64,000 nucleotides of DNA from an uncultured Sphingobacteriaceae bacterium. GTDB taxonomy: Bacteria; Bacteroidota; Bacteroidia; Sphingobacteriales; Sphingobacteriaceae. A program made the translations under genes and the position numbers. Of this stretch, positions 1-9,300 are shown piece after piece (the stretch's first letter is position 1; each line of letters starts with the position of its first letter). The notes under the pieces are model-generated. The model was given only the letters and a program-made list of their open reading frames with translations, was not told the origin of the DNA and ran no database searches. The DNA lies in NCBI GenBank assembly GCA_946480915.1, contig CAMLLO010000001.1, forward strand, positions 124,001-188,000. Direction: 5' to 3'.

Positions 1-298
1 AGATGCTATGATGGGGCTAATGAAAACGAAGTTTGTAGATAAAGGTATCCCTGTAATTCTGGGTGAATTTGCAGTTGGGCGCCGTACAACTTTAACCGGC
101 GGTGACCTTACTCTCCATTTGGCATCAAGAGCCTACTACTTGAAATACGTAACCAAACAGGCAAAAGCCAATGGTGTTCTTCCTTTCTATTGGGATGCCG
201 GAGGTATAGGTAATAATGGTTCAGGCTTATTTGATAGGAGTAAAAATACAGTATTTGATCAGCAGGCTCTGGATGCCTTGCTTGATGGAGCTAAGTAG
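1..298 (+). CDS. GH5-type endoglucanase, C-terminal fragment (5' end outside window)
   Basis: Open reading frame that is already open at the first base and ends at a TAG. About 98 residues are visible. The segment GIPVILGEF near the start resembles the GH5 (cellulase family) strand that carries the catalytic nucleophile Glu, and the later VLPFYWDAGG stretch resembles the last beta strand of the TIM barrel with its conserved Trp. The N-terminal barrel and any signal peptide lie before the window. It converges on the minus-strand gene that follows, with a 15-bp hairpin between them. By context (pectin and hemicellulose genes) it is probably a secreted beta-glucanase or mannanase; substrate cannot be read from this fragment. 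Confidence 0.75.
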   Translation, partial: DAMMGLMKTKFVDKGIPVILGEFAVGRRTTLTGGDLTLHLASRAYYLKYVTKQAKANGVLPFYWDAGGIGNNGSGLFDRSKNTVFDQQALDALLDGAK

Positions 299-304
299 TG
301 TATA

Positions 305-337
305 AGATTTGACAACTTTCTAAAAGTTGTCAAATCT
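305..337. terminator. Hairpin between convergent genes
   Basis: A perfect 15-bp stem (305-319 pairing with 323-337) with a three-base loop lies between two converging stop codons. There is no long T tract on either side, so factor-independent termination is plausible but not certain. Confidence 0.5.
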
Positions 338-349
338 AAATTTTACACC

Positions 350-799
350 TTATATTTTAACCTTAACCACTATTTTCTTAATTACCCCCTCGCCAATCAT
401 CGGCGCATGCACATCCTCAGGAAAGAAGATTCCGAACTGATTGTCTGTTAACTGGAAATACATATCCGGAGTTTCGTCATAGAAAGTAACATCCTTTTCA
501 GGATTGTATTCTGCTTTGAAATTTTGACATTTTGAAATGGGTTTCCAGCCAATAGTCTCTGTGCCGCTTATGCAAAGTTGAATATCAATTGCTTTTTGAT
601 GGCACTCAAATTTTTGAAGTGATTCGGCTACGGTTTTACCGCCCTTTGCACTCATGATAGCTTTTAGTCCATCTTGAATTTGATAAGTTCCATCTTCCAG
701 GCTATCCAGGTTTTGGCTTTTTAACCATTCAAATGCCGGTGCAAAAAGTGGATGCAGGCTATTGTATTTTTCAGCGTTCTCTAAAGAATCTATAATCAT
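350..799 (-). CDS. YhcH/YjgK/YiaL (EbgC-like, DUF386) cupin protein
   Basis: A 149-residue protein of the YhcH/YjgK/YiaL family, small cupin-fold proteins whose members include EbgC (the modifier subunit of an E. coli beta-galactosidase) and YhcH of the sialic-acid operon, proposed to act on sugar anomers or sugar acids. Family features seen are the FECHQKAIDIQ segment (metal-binding His and Asp region), the ISGTETIGW strand, and FFPEDVHAP near the C-terminus with a likely metal-binding His. There is no signal peptide, so it is cytosolic. It lies 90 bp downstream of the KDG kinase on the same strand and may be read from the same transcript, suggesting a role in handling uronate breakdown products. 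The exact reaction is unknown. Confidence 0.85.
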   Translation of the reverse strand: MIIDSLENAEKYNSLHPLFAPAFEWLKSQNLDSLEDGTYQIQDGLKAIMSAKGGKTVAESLQKFECHQKAIDIQLCISGTETIGWKPISKCQNFKAEYNPEKDVTFYDETPDMYFQLTDNQFGIFFPEDVHAPMIGEGVIKKIVVKVKI

Positions 800-889
800 T
801 TTATTAAAATTTAATTGCTTAAAAAAAATCCGTCCCGCTAATATAGCAAGACGGATGCATTTTATATTCCCCTTCAGGGGGGCAGTAGC

Positions 890-1915
890 TTATCTCTGAA
901 CACGACCCGAAGCGTCACCTTTCATCAAGGTTGAGACTTCAGAAAGTGTAGCATGATTTAAATCGCCAGGAATAGTGTGCTTCAATGCAGAAGCTGCAAC
1001 ACCAAACTCAGCAGCTTCGCCCATTGGCAAACCAGTAACTAAACCGAAAATGAAACCAGAAGCGAATGAGTCGCCGGAACCAACACGGTCAACGATGCGA
1101 ACTTCGTATTGTTTTGTGTGATAAAATTCCGTGCCATCATAAACTAATGCAGACCAACCGTTATCAGATGCACTATGACTTTCGCGTAAAGTTGAAGCGA
1201 TATATTTAAAGTTGAATTTATCTTTCATTTGCTGAAAAACAGATCTGTATCCCTCAAGGTTTAATTCGCCTTTGGTAATATCAGTACCAGCGCTTTTGAA
1301 TCCTAAAGTAGTTTCAGCATCTTCTTCGTTACCAATACAAACATCAACATACTGGCAAAGTTCTGTCATAACTTTTTGAGCTTTTTCTTTGCTCCAAAGT
1401 TTTTTACGATAGTTAAGGTCAATACTTGTTGTGATTCCTTTTGCTTTTGCCGCCTTTAAAGCATCTAAGGTAAGTGCGGCAGCTCTATCGCTTAAAGCTG
1501 GAGTGATACCGGTAGTATGGAACCAGTCGGCACCTTCTAAAATAGCATCCCAGTCAAATTCAGAAGCATCTACTTCCGCGATTGCAGCATCTGCACGGTC
1601 GTAAATAACCTGCGAAGCTCTTGCAGAAGCACCTGTTTCAAGAAAGTAGATCCCTAATCTTTTACCTCCTCTGGCAACAAACTGTGTATCTACACCGTAA
1701 CGGCGCAAGTGGTTAATCGCCGATTGACCTATTGCATTATCAGGAACTTTGGAGACGAATACGCCATTTAAACCATAGTTTGTAACAGCAGCAGCAACAT
1801 TCGCTTCACCACCACCATAAGTTACATCAAAGCTATCGCTCTGAACAAAACGCTCAAAACCGGGGGTTGATAAGCGTAACATGATTTCTCCAAGGGTAAC
1901 TACTTTTTTTGACAT
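890..1915 (-). CDS. kdgK: 2-keto-3-deoxygluconate kinase (PfkB/ribokinase family)
   Basis: Phosphorylates 2-keto-3-deoxygluconate (KDG) to KDPG in the cytosol, the penultimate step of hexuronate breakdown. The 341-residue protein has the PfkB fold signals: an N-terminal GEIMLRLSTPG substrate strand, the GGGEANVAAA glycine-rich motif near residue 34, and the C-terminal VGSGDSFASGF signature with the catalytic Asp and anion-hole glycines. It is divergent from the KDPG aldolase gene across 231 bp, and the two enzymes act consecutively. That shared spacer holds a partial match to the LacI-type operator seen at 17403-17418. The KDG assignment rests on family resemblance plus neighbours; another sugar kinase of the PfkB family cannot be excluded from sequence alone. 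Confidence 0.88.
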   Translation of the reverse strand: MSKKVVTLGEIMLRLSTPGFERFVQSDSFDVTYGGGEANVAAAVTNYGLNGVFVSKVPDNAIGQSAINHLRRYGVDTQFVARGGKRLGIYFLETGASARASQVIYDRADAAIAEVDASEFDWDAILEGADWFHTTGITPALSDRAAALTLDALKAAKAKGITTSIDLNYRKKLWSKEKAQKVMTELCQYVDVCIGNEEDAETTLGFKSAGTDITKGELNLEGYRSVFQQMKDKFNFKYIASTLRESHSASDNGWSALVYDGTEFYHTKQYEVRIVDRVGSGDSFASGFIFGLVTGLPMGEAAEFGVAASALKHTIPGDLNHATLSEVSTLMKGDASGRVQR

Positions 1916-2073
1916 CGTGTATATTATATTTTAAATCGGGTTGATAATTTTTTGATTTTGAATGGCAAAAATACATTAAAGTTAGAGAGTTAGTAATTTT
2001 ACACTAAGAAAAACACGAAATTTTACCGGGAACGATTGCGTAAAAAATAAAGAAGGCTTCAAATCCAATGTTC

Positions 2074-2102
2074 TTGTTTTTACCGTATAATTTCTAATTT
2101 AG
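2074..2102 (+). promoter_or_regulatory. Candidate Bacteroidota-type promoter for eda-exuT
   Basis: A TTG at 2074-2076 is followed 18 bases later by TAATTTAG (2095-2102). This resembles the Bacteroidota sigma-factor pattern TTTG / TAnnTTTG, with one mismatch in the -7 element. It lies about 45 bases before the aldolase start codon. Confidence 0.3.
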
Positions 2103-2146
2103 CCAGAATTACATAAATTAAAATAATTAGAACTCATTTTTTTGAC

Positions 2147-2806
2147 ATGGATAAAAAAGCTGAACTATTAAAATTGGTTCCTGAACAAGGTGTTCTCCCT
2201 TTGTATTTTAATAAAGATACGCAGGTAAGTATTGACCTCTTAAGGGCATTATATAAAGCTGGTATAAAGACAGTAGAATACACTAACCGTGGGGAAGCGG
2301 CATTGAATAACTTCAAAGAAATGAAGAAAGTTTGCGACGCAGAACTAAAAGGAATGTATTTAGGGGTCGGAACGATCAAAGATGCAGCCTCTGCACAAGC
2401 GTTTATCGATGCTGGCGCAGATTATATTATTAGTCCGGGTTTAGTAGAAGATGCAGCGGAAGTTGCTGATAAAAACAACATGCTTTGGGTGCCTGGATGT
2501 ATGACACCCACCGAAATTATCAGAGCGGAGAAATTAGGAGCTAAATTTGTGAAATTGTTTCCCGGCAATATTTTAGGGCCATCTTTTCTTTCGGGAATTA
2601 AAGCATTATTTCCTGACTTGTTATTTATGCCTACTGGAGGTGTTGATACGACGAAAGAAAATATCTCAGCTTGGTTTAAAGCAGGAGTTTGCGCAGTAGG
2701 TATGGGAAGTAATTTAGTTAGCAAAGATGTTATGGATAATCGGCAATACGATTTGCTTACTGAAAACACCATTAAAGTATTAGAATTAGTTAAATCTTGC
2801 AGATAA
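2147..2806 (+). CDS. eda: KDPG aldolase (2-dehydro-3-deoxyphosphogluconate aldolase)
   Basis: Class I aldolase that splits KDPG into pyruvate and glyceraldehyde 3-phosphate. At 219 residues it has the usual length of the Eda/KHG family. The VEYTNRGEAAL strand near residue 45 matches the conserved Glu-containing strand, and FVKLFPGN near residue 135 carries the Schiff-base Lys. GAGTIK-like and GGV phosphate-binding loops are also present (GVGTIKDAA, PTGGV). It starts an apparent two-gene unit with the transporter 15 bp downstream and diverges from KDG kinase. The family also includes KDPGal aldolases, but the linkage to kdgK, uxuA and exuT favours KDPG. Confidence 0.92.
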   Translation: MDKKAELLKLVPEQGVLPLYFNKDTQVSIDLLRALYKAGIKTVEYTNRGEAALNNFKEMKKVCDAELKGMYLGVGTIKDAASAQAFIDAGADYIISPGLVEDAAEVADKNNMLWVPGCMTPTEIIRAEKLGAKFVKLFPGNILGPSFLSGIKALFPDLLFMPTGGVDTTKENISAWFKAGVCAVGMGSNLVSKDVMDNRQYDLLTENTIKVLELVKSCR

Positions 2807-2821
2807 TTTAAAAAACCAAAA

Positions 2822-4186
2822 ATGAACCTCGAAAAAATAGGAAAATACAGGTGGACCATATGCGGCCTGTTGTTCTTTGCCACCACTATTAATTATCTTG
2901 ACAGACAAGTATTAAGTTTATTACAACCCCTGTTGGCGGAAGAATTTGGATGGTCAAATACCGACTATGCTAATATTGCAGCAGCTTTTCAATTAGTTTA
3001 CGCAGTTTCCATGCTTTTTGCGGGCCGCTTAATCGATCGTTTGGGCACAAAAAGAGGTTTTGCTTTAGCTTTAATTATATGGTCTATAGGTGCAATCATT
3101 CATGCCTACGCAGAAACTATTGGTACCTTGTTTACGCCATTAGCTAGTATGCTGGGTTTTGCAACTGTATCTGTATCGGTACTGGGTTTCATGGTTTCGA
3201 GAGCTGTTTTGGCCTTTGGTGAATCCGGAAACTTTCCTGCTGCTATTAAAGCCACCGCTGAGTATTTTCCGAAAAAAGAGCGTTCTTTTGCTACCGGGAT
3301 ATTTAACTCGGGCTCTAATGTTGGAGCAATTTTAGCTCCGCTTACAGTTCCCTGGATTGCTGCTAACTGGGGGTGGGGAACAACCTTCGAAATTGTAGGA
3401 GCAATAGGTCTGGTTTGGCTGGTTTTCTGGTTTATATTTTATGAGATTCCTTCGAAGCAAAAACGTTTAAGCAAGGCCGAATACGACTATATTCATAGCG
3501 ATGTTGAGCCCGTTCTTGAATCAGATTCAACAGTAGCCGCCGAAAAAGTATCATGGTTTAAATTACTTGGATTTAAACAAACCTGGTCGTTTGCTTTTGG
3601 AAAGTTTATGACTGACGGTGTGTGGTGGTTCTTTTTATTCTGGCTGCCGGCATATTTGAAAGCGCAATATGGAATGGTAGGGACGCAAATTATGTTACCT
3701 ATTGCCGTGCTTTATAGTATGACGATGTTTGGAAGTATTGGTGGTGGTTATTTCCCGACCTATTTTATTAACAAAGGATATAAGCCATACGACGGAAGAA
3801 TGAGAGCGATGTTTGTTATCGCTTTAATTCCTTTAGTTGTTTTGGCAGCGCAGCCACTGGGTCATATCAGTTTTTGGTTCCCGGTAATTCTAATCGGAAT
3901 TGGCGCTTCGGCCCACCAGGCCTGGTCTGCTAATATATTCACCACCGTATCAGATATGTTTCCTAAAAAGAGTGTTGCCTCGGTTACCGGTATCGGCGGT
4001 ATGGCTGGCGGTATTGGCGGGGTTGCAATGACTAAATTGGGCGGTTTTATTTTTGATAAATATCAAGCCTTAGGTGAAATAGAAACAGGATATACCATCA
4101 TGTTTGCAATTTGTGCCGTGGCATATGTTATCGCCTGGGCGGTAATGAAAGCGTTGGTACCTAAAATGAAGGCAGTAGAAATTTAA
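2822..4186 (+). CDS. exuT: Hexuronate transporter, MFS superfamily (ExuT-like)
   Basis: A 454-residue inner-membrane carrier of the anion:cation symporter branch of the major facilitator superfamily. It opens with RWTICGLLFFATTINYLDRQVLS, the typical first helix of ExuT/GudP-type carriers with the conserved N-Y-L-D-R motif, and shows about 12 hydrophobic segments with a central hydrophilic loop near residues 205-245. The GESGNFPAAIKATAEYFP stretch in helix 4 is characteristic of the family. It likely imports galacturonate or glucuronate by proton symport. Spacing of 15 bp to the aldolase gene implies co-transcription. A strong hairpin terminator follows. Confidence 0.88.
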   Translation: MNLEKIGKYRWTICGLLFFATTINYLDRQVLSLLQPLLAEEFGWSNTDYANIAAAFQLVYAVSMLFAGRLIDRLGTKRGFALALIIWSIGAIIHAYAETIGTLFTPLASMLGFATVSVSVLGFMVSRAVLAFGESGNFPAAIKATAEYFPKKERSFATGIFNSGSNVGAILAPLTVPWIAANWGWGTTFEIVGAIGLVWLVFWFIFYEIPSKQKRLSKAEYDYIHSDVEPVLESDSTVAAEKVSWFKLLGFKQTWSFAFGKFMTDGVWWFFLFWLPAYLKAQYGMVGTQIMLPIAVLYSMTMFGSIGGGYFPTYFINKGYKPYDGRMRAMFVIALIPLVVLAAQPLGHISFWFPVILIGIGASAHQAWSANIFTTVSDMFPKKSVASVTGIGGMAGGIGGVAMTKLGGFIFDKYQALGEIETGYTIMFAICAVAYVIAWAVMKALVPKMKAVEI

Positions 4187-4210
4187 GTCTTATTCAGATA
4201 AATTAATGCT

Positions 4211-4247
4211 CCAAAAGGCCGTTTCATTATGTGAGACGGCCTTTTGG
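4211..4247 (+). terminator. Hairpin terminator after exuT
   Basis: A 12-bp perfect stem (4211-4222 with 4236-4247) extended by further pairs inside the loop, followed by a T-rich stretch. It lies 25 bases after the exuT stop codon. Confidence 0.8.
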
Positions 4248-4391
4248 TTTTAGCGCCAGGGTCAACTGGAAGGTGGAAAATCAATTTTTATATGAAGAAA
4301 GTAATTTTAATTCTCTTCATTTTGACATAAGAATGCTTTAACGCACAATAAAGCTTTCGATCAAAATTGTATGTTTGTGGGCTTTTTGTAG

Positions 4392-4403
4392 GCAAGCGTT
4401 TGC
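4392..4403. promoter_or_regulatory. LacI-type operator-like palindrome upstream of gapN
   Basis: GCAAGCGTTTGC has the central CG and inverted GCAA/TTGC arms of LacI-family operators. It agrees at 10 of 12 positions with the core of the palindrome in front of the lacI-SDR-uxuA operon (17405-17416). It sits about 70 bases before the gapN start codon. Confidence 0.45.
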
Positions 4404-4474
4404 GGGCATTATAAGCCGTAAACTTTTACAGATGTACTACAGATAGTATGCGTTATTTACTAAACAATTAAGAT

Positions 4475-6097
4475 TTGGAAACTACTTTAAACTTAGAATC
4501 AATTTTCGTAGAGGAAAACCAGATTCCCCAAGAATTCCTGATAGACGAAGTGCATCAGAGAGAGTTTTTGAGTAACGGAGAAATGAAACCCTGGAATGGT
4601 GATGTTCATTCCGTTTATTCTCCGGTTTGTGTGCAAACGCCCGAAGGCCTCAAGCGAAAGCTTATTGGAACGTATCCTGTTTGTACACAAAAGGAAGCAA
4701 TTGAATCCTTAGATGCAGCAGTAGCAGCTTACAATAATGGTCGCGGAGCCTGGCCAACTATGGGTGTTCAGGAAAGAATAACCTGCGTGGAGAATTTTAC
4801 GCATAAAATGATCGCCCAAAAGGATATTGTGGTTAAGCTTATTATGTGGGAAATCGGGAAATCCTACGCCGATTCTATCAAAGAATTTGATCGTACGGTT
4901 GAGTATATTTATGCAACTATCGATGCTTTGAAAGACATCGATCGTGATTCGTCGCGTTTTCAGATAGAGCAGGGAATTGTTGCTCAGGTTCGCCGTTCTC
5001 CCCTTGGAGTGGTATTATGTATGGGGCCTTTTAATTATCCGTTAAACGAAACCTTCACTACTTTAATACCCGCTCTTATTATGGGTAATACGATCATGTT
5101 TAAACCACCTAAGCATGGAACCTTATTATTTTATCCTTTGCTTGAGGCGTTTAAGGAATGCTTCCCGAAAGGGGTAGTTAACACAATTTATGGTCGCGGG
5201 CATAATATCGTTCCCGTGTTAATGCAGTCTGGGAAAATTAATGTCTTAACATTGATCGGATCAAGCAAGGTTGCAGATGAATTGAAAAAAATGCATCCTA
5301 AGGTTAACAGATTGCGGGCAATTTTAGGTTTGGATGCTAAGAACGCTGCTATAATCACCCAAAATGCAGATATCAAATTAGCAGTAAGCGAAACGGTTCT
5401 TGGTTCGTTATCATTTAACGGTCAGCGTTGCACAGCACTTAAAATCATCTTTGTTCACAAAGATATTGTGGACGAATTCTTAAGTCAGCTAACCACAGAA
5501 GTTGAAAAGTTGAAATTTGGTATGCCATGGGAAAAGGGCGTTGCTTTAACTCCGCTTCCAGAGCCACATAAACCAGCCTATTTGAAAGAGTGTATCGACG
5601 ATGCAATTGCAAAGGGTGCACGTGTAGTAAATGAAAATGGGGGTGAAACAAGCGAATCATTCGTTTATCCTGCGATTGTTTATCCGGTAAATAAGGACAT
5701 GAAGTTGTATCGCGAAGAACAATTTGGTCCGGTAATACCTGTAATTGCTTTCGATGATGTGGAAGAACCAATTCAATATCTGATCGAATCCACTCACGGA
5801 CAACAGGTGAGTGTGTTCAGTAATGATGCAGATGAAGTGGCATCCTTAATTGACCCATTAGTAAATCAAGTCAGCAGGGTAAATATTAATTGCCAGTGCC
5901 AACGCGGACCCGATGTTTTTCCCTTTACAGGAAGAAAGGATAGTGCCGAAGGAACTTTATCTGTGGTAGATGCTTTGCGATCATTTTCAATACGCTCTTT
6001 AGTGGCTACAAAGCTTAATGAGAATAACAAACATCTTATTAATGAAATTGTAAGTGCCGATAATTCCAACTTTTTGAGCACCAAATATATCTTCTAG
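4475..6097 (+). CDS. gapN: NADP-dependent non-phosphorylating glyceraldehyde-3-phosphate dehydrogenase (aldehyde dehydrogenase family)
   Basis: Oxidises glyceraldehyde 3-phosphate directly to 3-phosphoglycerate with formation of NADPH. The 540-residue protein has the aldehyde dehydrogenase fold: MGPFNYPLNE near 183-192 (oxyanion/cofactor region), IMFKPPKHG, IGSSKVADEL for the dinucleotide fold, and FNGQRC with catalytic Cys319. At the usual general-base position the sequence reads LGLDAKN, with Asp287 where many relatives have Glu; whether this is normal for the subfamily I cannot tell. The reading frame has a stop two codons before TTG 4475, and the first in-frame ATG would delete 36 residues, so a TTG start is the best choice. 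It is a single transcription unit closed by a terminator. In this locus it would consume the triose phosphate released by KDPG aldolase. Confidence 0.85.
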   Translation: METTLNLESIFVEENQIPQEFLIDEVHQREFLSNGEMKPWNGDVHSVYSPVCVQTPEGLKRKLIGTYPVCTQKEAIESLDAAVAAYNNGRGAWPTMGVQERITCVENFTHKMIAQKDIVVKLIMWEIGKSYADSIKEFDRTVEYIYATIDALKDIDRDSSRFQIEQGIVAQVRRSPLGVVLCMGPFNYPLNETFTTLIPALIMGNTIMFKPPKHGTLLFYPLLEAFKECFPKGVVNTIYGRGHNIVPVLMQSGKINVLTLIGSSKVADELKKMHPKVNRLRAILGLDAKNAAIITQNADIKLAVSETVLGSLSFNGQRCTALKIIFVHKDIVDEFLSQLTTEVEKLKFGMPWEKGVALTPLPEPHKPAYLKECIDDAIAKGARVVNENGGETSESFVYPAIVYPVNKDMKLYREEQFGPVIPVIAFDDVEEPIQYLIESTHGQQVSVFSNDADEVASLIDPLVNQVSRVNINCQCQRGPDVFPFTGRKDSAEGTLSVVDALRSFSIRSLVATKLNENNKHLINEIVSADNSNFLSTKYIF

Positions 6098-6120
6098 TTA
6101 TCAACATTATTTTTTACAGA

Positions 6121-6147
6121 GCCTTCCCCATCCGGAAGGCTTTTTTT
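6121..6147 (+). terminator. Rho-independent terminator after gapN
   Basis: A GC-rich 7-bp stem (6121-6127 with 6134-6140) with a six-base loop, followed directly by seven T residues, 24 bases after the gapN stop. Confidence 0.9.
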
Positions 6148-6342
6148 ATGGCCTAAAATTGTGTGTAATGCTTTTTTTACAAAGATGTTTTATACTTTAT
6201 CTGCGAACCATAACACTACAGGTTGCCAATTTTTATCAGAAGTCCTAGGTTAGCTAATATAAACCTGCTTCTTGTGCCAAACCAATTGCTGACAGAAGCT
6301 GCTGCATACTATCGAGAAAACAAAATAACCAATAAATAACAT

Positions 6343-9300
6343 ATGGAAATTTCTACTTTAAACATGAAGCGTAATTTGTTGCTTTTAATGGCCATTTTAT
6401 GTCTTGGCTTTCAAACAGCCGTATCACAAACACTTGCTTTTCCGGATGCCCAGGGATTTGGGCGTTTTGCCATGGGGGCCCGGGCTGCAGCTACAAGAGA
6501 GGTATATATTGTCAGTAATCTAAACGACAGTGGTGCCGGGTCTTTCAGGGATGCAGTGAGTAAGCCAGGAAGAATTGTTGTATTTACGGTGGGTGGAATT
6601 GTAAGGCTGGTTTCTGATATTGTGGTCTCTCCGAATGTTACCATTGCTGCACAAACCGCTCCGGGAGATGGAATCGTTTTCTTTAACAAGCGGGTAACTT
6701 TTACAGGAGCTGATAATACCATCTGCCGATACTTACGTGTAAGACTGGGTGCTACAAACAATTCGGGTAATGATGCCTCAGGACTCGCTCATGGATCAAA
6801 TATCATTTTTGATCACATGTCTGTAACCTGGGGAATGGACGAAAATTTCTCCATTAACTGGGATAGCAAAGGAAGTGCACCCGACAATATTACTATCCAG
6901 AATTCAATTATAGGACAGGCTCTTCATAGAGAAAATCACTCCGCAGGCGGTTTAATTCAAACTCCTGATGGGGGAAAGGTTAGTTTGATCCAAAATTTAT
7001 ATATCAGTAATAAAACCCGTAATCCAAAGGTAAAAGGAGTAAATGAGTTTGTGAACAACGTTGTTTACAATTGGGGAAATGGCAATCGATTAGGAGATAA
7101 TCTAGATTACGGCTGGTCTGGAGATGCCTATATTATGGGAGGTTCTTCAGGTGTATCAGAAGTAAATATCATTAATAATTACTTTGTTGGCGGCCCTTTA
7201 ACCCCACCTAGTAAAACAACGCCCTTTTCCCGCGGAACGGGAACATTTAATGTGTATGGTTCTGGAAACTTTTTTGACAATAACAGGGATGGTGTTTTAG
7301 ATGGTTCAGAAGTTCCTTTCGACTCAATTGGTTATCCTGGAATTAGCGGTGATGCATTTAAAACTCAGCCATTTGCGTATCCAGCTGCAAACCCGGCACT
7401 ATCGGCTCTGGATGCCTATCAGTATATAATCAATAATGGGGGTTCTAATTATCCCCGCCGCGATCCGGTGGATGCTCTTATGATTGATGAAGTAGTGTCA
7501 AGAGGCACAAAAGGATATTATGTGTACAGAGAATCAGATCTTCCTTTATCAAACGGCGGTTTGGGCGACGTATTTAATGCCCCGGCGCCATCTGATACCG
7601 ACAAGGATGGTATGCCAGATGTCTGGGAAGATAGTAACGGATTAAATAAAAATGATAAAACGGATGCTGTGGCGTTTAGCTCAACATCTCCTGAATACTT
7701 AAACATCGAGGTGTATGTAAACTCTTTAACCAGTACAATCCCTCCTGCATTTGTAAAACCTCCTTCATCGGTAACTTTGACCGCTACATCTCAGGATACA
7801 CCCTTGCCAAACAGTACTGTTGTTGTTAAATGGAAAGATAATTCTGATGATGAAGTGAATTTTGTTCTTGAGCGCTCTGCTGATGGCACATCATTTACAG
7901 ACATTGCACATCCTGCCGCTGATGCGGTAAGTTATACTGATAATAGTGGACTGTTGCCAAATAAAACCTATTACTATCGACTGAAAGCAGTTAGCAGTAC
8001 AGATGTTTCTGCATATAGTGTAGTTGCATCTGTATTAACACCACAAATCACTTCCGCACCTTCGGTGCCCGCTAATCCTTCCCCTGCAAATGGTTACCAG
8101 TATGCTTCACTAACATCTGGTAAGCTTACTTTAAAATGGACAGGAAGCAGCAATACAGTTACGTATTCGATTTATTTGGGAACAGACACTGCCAGCCTGG
8201 TAAAACAAGCCGACATTGCGTATGCCGCTGCACCTTCCTATCAGGTAAGTAACCTCGCATATAATACTACCTACTTTTGGCGGATCGATGCGGTTAATTC
8301 CAAAGGCACTACAACTGGTACGCCTTGGTCGTTCAAAACGGAAAGAATCATTCCAACCGGAATAGTGGGTTATTATGCCTTTGACGAAACCGCTGAGGAA
8401 GGGAATAAAGTAATTGATTCTACCGCTTATGCTAATACAGGCTTTTTAGGCATCGACGGCGATAACAGCAGTGTGCGTGTTACAGGGAAACTTAAAAACG
8501 GACTTGATTTCGCGACAGCCGACCCAAGTATTTATGTGGTTAATATTCCAAATAAAGATCAACTCTTTCTGGATAAAAGTTCTTTTTCCATTTCATTCTG
8601 GATGAAGGCTCCTGCTGCGTTGCTGCCTCCCGATAATAATACCAGTTCTTATTTGTTGTGTAAAGGATCCATCACCAGAAATGCAACAACGGGCGCAACG
8701 GGTAAGCGAATGGACATTGAGTTCAAAAACAAGCAATTTAGGTTTGCTCTTGACGATGATAATGACGCAGGTGGTGGTGGAAAGGATGAGTTGTCGACAG
8801 ACGGCACACCTTTCTTTACCAATTCTTGGGTACATGTGGTGGTGATCAGAGATGTGGCGGCAAAAAAAATGTTATTATACAGAAATGGCTCTCTGGTAAA
8901 AACAATAAGTATTGCCAAATCTAATTCCGGTATAGGTGAGGCGAGTGCCTTGGTTCTTGGAAATATTGGTGAACTTGAGTTTTTGGCTTCCACAAACAAA
9001 CCAGCTCCTTACAAAGGGATGTTGGATGAAGTTAGGATTTACAATTACGTTTTGCCAGCATCTGAAGTCACAGCACTTTCTAGCGTAAAAAACACTCAAA
9101 CCATCACTTTTAACAGCCTTCCGGCGAAAGTTCTCGGTCAGCCGGATTTTGGCGTGTCGGCTACTGCAAGTTCTGGATTAGCTGTCTCTTTCAACAGTTC
9201 CGACACCAGTGTAGCGACAATTTCTAATGGAATAGTTCACATTGCGGGTGTTGGTAGCACCACAATAACAGCCTCGCAGAACGGGAATTCTATGTATAAT

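Noticed and set aside
2024..2042. TAC...GTA pseudo-palindrome in the kdgK/eda spacer as a full operator
   Set aside because: Only the outer three bases and the CGATTGC half fit; the left half does not match, so it is mentioned only as a half-site.
2422..2886. Minus-strand frame of 154 codons across eda and exuT
   Set aside because: Antisense shadow of two well supported genes.
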